DNA from: an uncultured Caulobacter sp.
Lineage (GTDB): Bacteria > Pseudomonadota > Alphaproteobacteria > Caulobacterales > Caulobacteraceae
NCBI GenBank assembly: GCA_937991555.1
Contig: CALKHU010000099.1
Span: 1 to 15,033, forward strand
Direction: 5' to 3'
Length of the DNA stretch: 15,033 bases
Shown: one piece after another, positions 1 through 5,194 of the stretch
Layout of the letters: each line of letters opens with the position of its first letter
Numbering within the stretch: the first letter of the stretch is position 1
Program-made: the position numbers and the translations under genes
Notes under the pieces: generated by a model
Databases searched by the model: none
What the model saw: only the letters and a program-made list of their open reading frames with translations
What the model was told of the DNA's origin: nothing

Positions 1-2
1 AG

Positions 3-53
3 TATTGGGAGAGCGAGCGGAAGCTCTCGGCGGCCATCAAGCGGCTGGGGTGA
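3..53 (+). CDS. C-terminal end of an unrecognised protein (partial)
   Basis: The frame beginning at position 3 reads YWESERKLSAAIKRLG and then TGA at 51-53. The charged, helix-like composition and the clean stop just before a 90-nt gap look like the true end of a gene that starts outside the window. Only about 16 codons are visible, so no family can be named and the call could be chance. The gene would face Ku (stop at 143) tail to tail. LigD is a common neighbour of Ku in bacteria, but nothing in these few residues shows that it is LigD. Confidence 0.35.
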   Translation, partial: YWESERKLSAAIKRLG

Positions 54-142
54 GACCCCGCCTCTTCTACCCCCGCTCGCGGCTGCCCGGGTTGAAGTCG
101 TCGGAAGACCCGCGCGCGTCTGGAACCCGGCAATGCGGCCGA

Positions 143-1018
143 CTACGCCCGCTTCTTCGCCGGCCTCTTCGCCGCAGGCTTCTTCGCCGCCGCCTTCTTC
201 GCAGGGGCCTTCTTCGCCGGCGTCCTGCGCCGGTCGCCGCCCGACTTCTGGCCGAGGCTGCGCCGCAGGGCCTCCATCAGATCGACGACGTTGGTGTCTT
301 CAGGTTCCTCGACGTGGACCTTGCGGCCCCTGCCCTTCTTCTTCTCCTCGATCAGCGCCCGCAGGGCGTCCTCGTAGCGGTCGTTGAACTCCGACGGATC
401 GAACGGCCCCTCCTGCTGTTCGATGATCTTCTCGGCGATGGCGATCATCGCGGCGTCCGGACGCCTGTCGGCGATGTCGCCGAACACGCTGGCGGGGTCG
501 CGCACCTCGTCATGGCTGCGCAGGCTCCAGGCCATCAGCCCGTTGTCGCGCGGCTCCAGCGCCAGCAGCCGCTCGCGCTGGTGCATCACCACCCGGCCGA
601 GCGCGATCTTGCCGGTGCGCTCCATCGCCTCGCGGATGACGGTGTAGGCCTCGAGCGCCAGCTTGCCGTCGGGCGCCAGGAAATAGGGGCTGTCCCAGTA
701 GAGCCGGTCGATGTCGGCGGCGTCGACGAAGCGCTCGATGTCGATCGTCTTCGTGCTCTCCAGGCGGACCGACGCGATCTCGTCCTGGGTGACGACGATG
801 TACTCGCCCTTCTCGTACTCGAACCCCTTGACGAGGTCCGACCGCTCCACCGGGCCGAGCTCCGGATCGGTCGGCACCATCCGGATGCGGTTGTGGGTGT
901 CCTTGTGGAGCAGGTTGAAATGGACGTCGCCCGCCGGGCTCGTCGCGGTGTAGAGAGCCACCGGACAGGTCACCAGCGACAGGCGCAGGTGGCCCTGCCA
1001 AGTCGGACGCGGCGCCAT
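143..1018 (-). CDS. ku: Non-homologous end-joining protein Ku
   Basis: Bacterial Ku forms a homodimeric ring that slides onto double-strand break ends and recruits the ligase LigD for non-homologous end joining. The 291-residue length is typical. The N terminus (MAPRPTWQGHLRLSLVTCPV) has the family's W-x-G-x-L-x-x-S-L-V-x-x-P-V pattern. The Ku core covers about residues 5-255 and includes the HRI-like stretch NRIRMVPTD and the segment KGFEYEKGEYIVV. After about residue 255 comes a low-complexity Lys/Ala/Pro tail with repeated AKK/AKKA units, the variable basic tail known in bacterial Ku to affect DNA binding and LigD stimulation. A GGAG ribosome binding site lies 6 nt before the ATG. The gene diverges from the TusA-family gene across 59 nt. 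No ligD lies within this window. Confidence 0.95.
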   Translation of the reverse strand: MAPRPTWQGHLRLSLVTCPVALYTATSPAGDVHFNLLHKDTHNRIRMVPTDPELGPVERSDLVKGFEYEKGEYIVVTQDEIASVRLESTKTIDIERFVDAADIDRLYWDSPYFLAPDGKLALEAYTVIREAMERTGKIALGRVVMHQRERLLALEPRDNGLMAWSLRSHDEVRDPASVFGDIADRRPDAAMIAIAEKIIEQQEGPFDPSEFNDRYEDALRALIEEKKKGRGRKVHVEEPEDTNVVDLMEALRRSLGQKSGGDRRRTPAKKAPAKKAAAKKPAAKRPAKKRA

Positions 1019-1077
1019 GATCGTCTCCGTGCCTGGTTTCGCGGACTCAACGTCATGCCGCCCGAGGGAGTTGCCGA

Positions 1078-1314
1078 GTGAGCGAGATCGTCGTCGACGC
1101 GCGGGGCCACCACTGTCCGGTGCCGACCCTTCGCCTTCGTCGCGCGCTGGAGACGGCGCCGGACGGCGGCCGCGTGCGGCTGCTGGCGGACGACCCGATG
1201 GCCCGGATCGACGTCCCCCACTTCGCGGCCGCGAAGGGCTACGCCGTCATCGAGTCCGGCGCGGACGGCTCGTCGCTGTTTTTCGTCGTAGAGAAACAGT
1301 CCGGAGCGGCCTGA
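1078..1314 (+). CDS. TusA-family sulfurtransferase (sulfur carrier)
   Basis: This 78-residue protein belongs to the TusA/SirA/YeeD family of small sulfur carriers, which hold a persulfide on a conserved cysteine and hand it to partners in tRNA thiolation, cofactor synthesis or sulfur metabolism. The hallmark is DARGHHCPVP at residues 8-17, with the persulfide cysteine at C13 in a CPxP motif. The rest follows the small alpha/beta fold, with strand-like VRLLADD and the usual final helix and strand. The start is GTG, supported by GAGGGAG at 1064-1070, 7 nt upstream. The last 68 nt overlap the end of the opposing BrkB gene. The family has many paralogues, so I cannot tell whether this is TusA itself; no tus or dsr genes are nearby. 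Confidence 0.88.
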   Translation: MSEIVVDARGHHCPVPTLRLRRALETAPDGGRVRLLADDPMARIDVPHFAAAKGYAVIESGADGSSLFFVVEKQSGAA

Positions 1315-2206
1315 TCTTCCGGGTGTGGAGCGCGATCTCCATCTCCGTCGCCAGCGCGCCGCCGAAGAACAGCGCGTTCACGTTCCAGCTCAGCCAGATC
1401 AGGAAGACGACGACGGTCGCCACCGAGCCATAGGTCGCGCCGAGATGGGCGATCTGTTCGACGTAGAAGGCGCAGAGCCAGGAGAACACCACACCCAGGA
1501 CCGCGGAAGCGATTCCGCCAGCCACCGACGCGCGCCAGGCCACCGGATCGCGGGACATCGCGAAGCGGTAGATCAGGGTCATGGCCAGCACGAGGCCGAC
1601 GCTGGTCCAGGTCCATTCGCTGAACAGCCAGCCGATGCCGGCCAGCGGCCTGAAATCCAGCGCCTGGGCCATCACCCGCAGGCTGAGGAAGGCGACCGAC
1701 ACCACGCCCATAAGCACCAGCGCCGCGACCAGAACGACCAGGGCCATGATGTTGAAGCCGAGGAAGCCGCGCTGGTTCTCCTCGTCATGGATGAAGGACA
1801 GGCCGGCCAGCAGCGCCTTGAAGCCACGGTGGGCGGCGTACCCCCCGATGAGCAGGGCGACGACGCTCTGGGTGCTCAGGGCGCCGGACGGCGCATGGGC
1901 GAGCCGCTGGAGTTCGCTCTGGAAGATGCTGCGGGCGTCCCCGGGCAGCATCCGCGCCAGGACCTCCGCCTGGCCGGCCACCTCGTCGGGCGTCGACAGC
2001 ATGCCGTAGAGGCCGATCGCGATGACCAGCAGCGGGAACACCGCCAGCATGATCCAGAAGCTGACGCCGCCGACATAGAGCATCACGTCGCGGCCCCAGA
2101 GCCGCTGCAGCGCCTTGCCGAGCACGTCGAGCGTCGCCCGCGCCCAGTGAACCGGGTCGAGATCGATATGGGGGGGATGCTGTCCCGGGCGGGGGTCGGC
2201 CGACAT
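1247..2206 (-). CDS. YihY/BrkB-family inner membrane protein
   Basis: This 319-residue integral membrane protein belongs to the YihY/virulence factor BrkB family (formerly called ribonuclease BN by mistake). Its biochemical role is unsettled. Six hydrophobic segments lie at about residues 41-70, 111-134, 151-180, 195-215, 229-250 and 261-284. The family signature near the end is clear: ATYGSVATVVVFLIWLSW followed by NALFFGGALATE. The reading frame stays open upstream to 2425, but those 73 extra residues are low-quality non-membrane sequence lying over a hairpin, so I place the start at the ATG at 2204-2206 (MSADPRPGQH). The C terminus is a basic tail (about residues 296-319) encoded mostly opposite the end of the TusA-family gene. 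A run of seven C residues occurs at codons 10-13. Confidence 0.88.
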   Translation of the reverse strand: MSADPRPGQHPPHIDLDPVHWARATLDVLGKALQRLWGRDVMLYVGGVSFWIMLAVFPLLVIAIGLYGMLSTPDEVAGQAEVLARMLPGDARSIFQSELQRLAHAPSGALSTQSVVALLIGGYAAHRGFKALLAGLSFIHDEENQRGFLGFNIMALVVLVAALVLMGVVSVAFLSLRVMAQALDFRPLAGIGWLFSEWTWTSVGLVLAMTLIYRFAMSRDPVAWRASVAGGIASAVLGVVFSWLCAFYVEQIAHLGATYGSVATVVVFLIWLSWNVNALFFGGALATEMEIALHTRKIRPLRTVSLRRKTATSRPRRTR

Positions 2207-2262
2207 GGCGCGGAAACTGCCCGCGCCCGTCGTCCAAGGCAACGCGAAAGGCGAAACGTCAA

Positions 2263-2290
2263 AGGCGCGCCACGTTTCCGGGGCGCGCCT
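2263..2290. repeat. Inverted repeat / hairpin in the BrkB leader
   Basis: Perfect 9-nt arms, AGGCGCGCC at 2263-2271 and GGCGCGCCT at 2282-2290, flank a 10-nt loop. In leftward RNA the stem is followed directly by UUUG, so it could act as a weak terminator for readthrough from the CaiB/BaiF gene, or as a leader structure 57 nt before the BrkB ATG. Each arm contains the self-complementary octamer GGCGCGCC, so it could equally be a pair of direct sites. Function is not shown by the sequence. Confidence 0.45.
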
Positions 2291-2410
2291 GACAGGATGA
2301 CCTTGCCTTCGTCCTGTGTAGCCGGCTTCCACAACGAGGGACGGGAGAGCGTGGCGGCCGTCTACGAAGCCACCATCGAATCCGTCACCTGAATGGTGGC
2401 TGAACGGATT

Positions 2411-2514
2411 TGCGTCCTTCGACACGCCGCTTCGCGGCTGCTCAGGATAACGTGGCCATAGGGGGACCCACTACGTCATGGTGAGCGGGCCCGAAGGCCG
2501 TGTCGAACCACGCA
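2411..2514. repeat. Interspersed palindromic repeat (REP-like element)
   Basis: A ~104-bp element bounded by imperfect 15-nt inverted ends: TGCGTCCTTCGACAC at 2411-2425 and GTGTCGAACCACGCA at 2500-2514, matching at 13 of 15 positions when one is complemented. Inside lie a small stem (GCCGC-TTC-GCGGC at 2426-2438) and the marker strings CTCAGGAT and TCATGGTGAGC. From memory, similar non-coding palindromic repeats occur in many copies between genes in Caulobacterales and related alphaproteobacteria. The copy ends 5 nt beyond the stop of the CaiB/BaiF gene, so it would form a large hairpin in that gene's transcript. A second copy begins at 15019. Confidence 0.75.
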
Positions 2515-2519
2515 CAGGT

Positions 2520-3647
2520 TCAGAGCGCGCCCTTCTCCTTCAGCGCGGCGATGTCGCCGGCCGAGAAGCCCCAGTCGGCCAGCGCCTCGTCGTTGTGGGC
2601 GCCGATCTTCGGCGGCGGGCCCTGGATCGCGCCCGGGGTCTCCGAGAAGCGCGGGGCCGGGGCCGGCTGGACGACGCCCTCGACGGTGACGAAGGTCTTG
2701 CGCTCGGCGTTGTGCGGATGGTTCGGCGCCTCGTCCAGGGTCAGGACCGGCGCGAAGCAGATGTCGGTGGCGTCCATGATCGCGCACCACTCGGCCTGGG
2801 TCTTGGTGCGCAGCACGTCCTGAAGCTTCGCCTTCAGCGACGGCCAGGCCGACCGGTCCATCTGGTTGGCGAACTCCGGATCGGTGATGCCGGTCTTCTC
2901 GAGCAGCAGGGCGTAGAACTGCGGCTCGATTGAACCGATCGAGATCCACTTGCCGTCGGCGCACTGATAGGTGTCGTAGAAGTGCGCGCCGCCGTCGAGC
3001 AGGTTGGAGCGGCGCTCGTCCTTCCAGATGCCGGCGCCCTTGAAGCCGTAGAACATGGCCATCAGCGAGGCCGCGCCGTCGCTCATCGCGCAGTCGATGA
3101 CCTGGCCCTTGCCGGTCTCGCGCGCGCTGATCACGCCGGCGAGCAGGCCGAACGCCAGGTAGAGGGCCCCGCCGCCGAAGTCGCCGACCAGGTTGAGCGG
3201 CGGCACCGGCTTGTCCTCGGTGCCGATCGCGTGCAGCGCGCCGGTGATGGCGATGTAGTTCATGTCATGCCCGGCGGCCTTGGCGTAGGGCCCGAACTGG
3301 CCCCAGCCGGTCATGCGGCCATAGACGAGCTTGGGGTTGCGCTTCAGCACCACGTCGGGGCCCAGGCCCAGGCGCTCCATGACGCCCGGGCGGAAGCCCT
3401 CGATCAGGCCGTCCGCGTTCTCGAGCAGCTTGAGCACCGCCTCGATCGCGTCCGGCGACTTCAGGTCCAGCGCGATCGAGCGACGCCCGCGGCTGGTGAC
3501 GTCCGACGGCGCGCCGCCGCGGCCGCCCTTGCGGTCGACCCGCACCACGTCGGCCCCGAGGTCCGACAGCAGCATGCCGCAGAAAGGCCCCGGCCCGATG
3601 CCGGCGAACTCGACGATCTTCAGACCCGAAAGCGGACCACTGGCCAT
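2520..3647 (-). CDS. Alpha-methylacyl-CoA racemase-like CaiB/BaiF CoA-transferase family protein
   Basis: This 375-residue enzyme belongs to the CaiB/BaiF (type III CoA-transferase) superfamily and most resembles alpha-methylacyl-CoA racemase, which interconverts (R)- and (S)-2-methylacyl-CoA so branched chains can enter beta-oxidation. The N terminus (GPLSGLKIVEFAGIGPGPF) and the stretch PVPPLNLVGDFGGG at 148-160 are close to the Mycobacterium tuberculosis racemase MCR. The residues matching the MCR catalytic set (H126, D156, E241) are all present: H127 in AGHDMNY, D156 in GDFGGG and E241 in SIEPQFY. This supports racemase over true CoA transfer, although family members vary in substrate. 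The ATG is preceded by GGGAG 7 nt upstream, enclosed in a small hairpin. The gene lies 45 nt downstream of the toxin gene and may share its transcript. Confidence 0.9.
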   Translation of the reverse strand: MASGPLSGLKIVEFAGIGPGPFCGMLLSDLGADVVRVDRKGGRGGAPSDVTSRGRRSIALDLKSPDAIEAVLKLLENADGLIEGFRPGVMERLGLGPDVVLKRNPKLVYGRMTGWGQFGPYAKAAGHDMNYIAITGALHAIGTEDKPVPPLNLVGDFGGGALYLAFGLLAGVISARETGKGQVIDCAMSDGAASLMAMFYGFKGAGIWKDERRSNLLDGGAHFYDTYQCADGKWISIGSIEPQFYALLLEKTGITDPEFANQMDRSAWPSLKAKLQDVLRTKTQAEWCAIMDATDICFAPVLTLDEAPNHPHNAERKTFVTVEGVVQPAPAPRFSETPGAIQGPPPKIGAHNDEALADWGFSAGDIAALKEKGAL

Positions 3648-3653
3648 GACGTA

Positions 3654-3669
3654 TCTCCCTTTTGGGAGA
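3654..3669 (-). promoter_or_regulatory. Hairpin enclosing the ribosome binding site of the racemase gene
   Basis: In the leftward transcript UCUCCC pairs perfectly with GGGAGA across an AAAA loop. The GGGAG arm is the Shine-Dalgarno sequence, 7 nt before the ATG at 3647, so folding would hide it. The stem is only six pairs, four of them G-C, so it could modulate translation without blocking it. The pairing is seen directly; a regulatory role is inference. Confidence 0.5.
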
Positions 3670-3692
3670 GGACTAGAGGCGCTGACGCATGG

Positions 3693-3983
3693 TCAGGCAA
3701 GCGCGCGGTCTTCGAGGCCGTGGAAGATGCGCGTGATCGTGACTGTGCGTTCTTCGACCACGTGCTGGATGACATAGGCGCTCCGCCGGAACGGGACGAA
3801 CAGCTCACGATAGCCAGGCCGACGGCCTGGGACGCCCCTTTCGGCGAACTCCCGCAGCGAAATGGCCGCCGACCATGGAAGATCCGCGACCACGAGGCTC
3901 GCCTCCGTGTCGCCGGCATGGAAGTCGGCAAGGCGGTCAATGTCTCCCTCGGCGGCGGGGCTGACCGAGACTGTCCGCTTCAC
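3693..3983 (-). CDS. RelE/ParE-family toxin of a type II toxin-antitoxin pair
   Basis: This 96-residue protein has the RelE/ParE toxin pattern: an N-terminal basic strand (KRTVSVSPAAEGDIDRL), a helix, then RELFVPFRRSAYVIQHVVEERTV and a final strand TITRIFHG with a terminal LEDR. RelE members cut mRNA on the ribosome and ParE members poison DNA gyrase; the sequence alone does not decide, though the single His and the missing RelE catalytic set lean toward ParE. Its ATG overlaps the antitoxin stop codon by 4 nt (3980-3983), so the pair is translationally coupled, antitoxin first. It sits between the SDR gene and the racemase gene, all in the same direction. Confidence 0.85.
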   Translation of the reverse strand: MKRTVSVSPAAEGDIDRLADFHAGDTEASLVVADLPWSAAISLREFAERGVPGRRPGYRELFVPFRRSAYVIQHVVEERTVTITRIFHGLEDRALA

Positions 3984-4234
3984 GCCTTCTCGGCCAGGCG
4001 GTGGAGAATCCGGTCCCTGGCACGCTGGAAGGCGGCATCGGCATCCTCTGCCATACCGGTGCGCTTGTACTCGTCAAACCGGGCTTCGGAGATCGCCCAA
4101 CGATCTGTTTCAAGGGCGTGCACAAGCAGGCGTTCGGCGAAGATCTCGGGAGCCTCGCCCGCCAGCGCAGCAGCCTCACGCAGGAGTGCCGACACATCAC
4201 TGTGGAGCTTCAGAGTGAGCGGTTCGTCCGCCAT
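3980..4234 (-). CDS. Ribbon-helix-helix antitoxin (ParD/CopG-like)
   Basis: An 84-residue protein encoded just upstream of the toxin. Residues 5-44 fit a ribbon-helix-helix DNA-binding domain: a short strand (LTLKLH), helix 1 (SDVSALLREAAALAG), a turn, and helix 2 (APEIFAERLLVHALE). The remaining charged helical tail (about residues 48-84) is of the kind that wraps the toxin in ParD/RelB-type antitoxins. Such proteins usually bind their own promoter and repress the operon alone or with the toxin. The frame extends upstream to 4570 inside the SDR gene, but the ATG at 4232-4234 is the sensible start. No Shine-Dalgarno is visible before it; a TATTGT hexamer lies 6 nt upstream, consistent with leaderless translation. 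Confidence 0.8.
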   Translation of the reverse strand: MADEPLTLKLHSDVSALLREAAALAGEAPEIFAERLLVHALETDRWAISEARFDEYKRTGMAEDADAAFQRARDRILHRLAEKA

Positions 4235-4287
4235 GCCGGTACAATAGCAGATTGCACTGCCGCTCGCCAGTCGCCTTATGCTTGCAT
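4235..4287 (-). promoter_or_regulatory. Candidate promoter/operator of the toxin-antitoxin operon
   Basis: This 53-nt gap follows the SDR stop and precedes the antitoxin ATG. On the minus strand TATTGT ends 6 nt before the ATG, a good distance for a -10 box with transcription starting at the start codon. An imperfect inverted pair, TGCAA and TTGTA, overlaps it and could be a repressor site. I see no good -35. Readthrough from the SDR gene is the alternative. Confidence 0.35.
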
Positions 4288-5058
4288 TCAGAGCGTCTGC
4301 CCGTCGTCGATGGTGATCATCGTGCCGGTGATGAAGTGGGCGCGGCGGCCGGCCAGCATCAGCAGGGCCTCGTCCAGCACGTCCTCGTCCATCAGGCGGC
4401 GGCGGGGGAAGCCCTTGATCTGCTTCTGGCCGCCCTCGGTCTGGAACCAGTCGCTGTTGATCTCGGTCTCGATGTAGCCGGGGCAGATGGCGTTGACGGC
4501 GATGCGCGGCCGCGCCCACTCGCGCGCCAGCCCCTTGGTCAGCGAGGCGCAGGCGGCCTTGGAGGCGCAATAGACGGTCAGGCCCGGAAGCTGGTTGAAG
4601 GCGGCGATCGAGGCGATGTTGATGATCCGCGCGTCGCCGGCCTCGGCCACGCCGCTGGCGATCATCCGCTTCGCCGCCTCGACGGCGCCGAAGTAGACGC
4701 CCCGGACATTGACCGCCATCGTCTGGTCGAAGGTCGCCTCGCTCATCTCCATGGCCATGCCCTCGCCGCCGACGCCGGCGTTGTTGACCATGATCGAGAT
4801 CGGCCCGAGCGCTGCCTGCGCCCTGTCGAGCGCGGGACCGATATCGGCGGTGACCGCGACATCGAGGGCGATGGCGACCGCCTTGCCGCCGGCGGCGTTC
4901 AGCTCGGCGACCAGGGCGTCCAGCCGGTCGGTGCGACGCGCCATCACCGCCACCGCGGCGCCGGCCTGCGACAGCACCCGCGCGAACCGCGCGCCCAGCC
5001 CGCTCGAGGCGCCCGTCACAACGGCCACGCGGCCGGCCAGAGGTTTGTCGCTCATCAT
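4288..5058 (-). CDS. SDR-family NAD(P)-dependent oxidoreductase
   Basis: A 256-residue classical short-chain dehydrogenase/reductase. The Rossmann nucleotide motif TGASSGLG is at 15-22, NNAG at 92-95, the catalytic Asn at N117, Ser at S150, and YCASK with Y163 and K167 as catalytic residues. Arg41-Arg42 at the end of strand 2 suggests NADP(H) preference, and D66 is the usual adenine-contact residue. The C-terminal ITGTMITIDDGQTL is the usual GxxxxVDGG-like end, with the second Gly of that motif replaced. The substrate cannot be read from sequence; the downstream racemase gene hints at acyl-CoA or lipid chemistry. Two ATGs in a row begin the frame; GGGGA lies 4 nt before the first and 7 nt before the second, so either may be used. 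Confidence 0.92.
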   Translation of the reverse strand: MMSDKPLAGRVAVVTGASSGLGARFARVLSQAGAAVAVMARRTDRLDALVAELNAAGGKAVAIALDVAVTADIGPALDRAQAALGPISIMVNNAGVGGEGMAMEMSEATFDQTMAVNVRGVYFGAVEAAKRMIASGVAEAGDARIINIASIAAFNQLPGLTVYCASKAACASLTKGLAREWARPRIAVNAICPGYIETEINSDWFQTEGGQKQIKGFPRRRLMDEDVLDEALLMLAGRRAHFITGTMITIDDGQTL

Positions 5059-5194
5059 CCTGTCCCCGTTCGCTGTCCCAGTCGTCGCGCTATGCCCCGC
5101 CGACGCCTCTGCTATGGTGCGTGCTCACGAATCCGGACGCAGCAATCAGCAGCCGACGGGGGCCGGCGGCGTCATGGGCGGGAGTTCGAGCGGG
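5059..5194. promoter_or_regulatory. Divergent intergenic region between the SDR gene and popA
   Basis: This 136-nt stretch must hold the start signals for popA and probably for the leftward SDR gene. I see no TTAA-N7-TTAA CtrA box. One GANTC site (GAATC, 5129-5133), the target of the cell-cycle methylase CcrM in Caulobacter, lies 61 nt before the proposed popA start. GGAG at 5181-5184 is the likely popA ribosome binding site, 10 nt before TTG at 5195. An ATG at 5174 is in frame but has no clear Shine-Dalgarno. Confidence 0.35.

Larger units (their letters stand above)
2207..2519. other. 313-nt intergenic region with hairpin and repeat
   Basis: No gene is supported here. The stretch separates the CaiB/BaiF gene from the BrkB gene, both read leftward. 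It holds a GC-rich inverted repeat at 2263-2290 and a palindromic interspersed repeat at 2411-2514. On the minus strand a TTGACG hexamer (complement of 2257-2262) matches the -35 consensus of Caulobacter housekeeping promoters, but I see no convincing -10 element after it. Short open frames across the region on both strands have no recognisable protein character. Confidence 0.6.

Noticed and set aside
2207..2425. N-terminal extension of the BrkB gene to an ATG at 2425
   Set aside because: The 73 added residues cover a hairpin and the edge of the intergenic region and match nothing in the family; the ATG at 2206 gives a normal-length protein.
4709..5194. Upstream extension of the popA frame to an ATG at 4709
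   Set aside because: It lies antisense to the SDR gene, and the residues before the first receiver-domain strand have no domain character.
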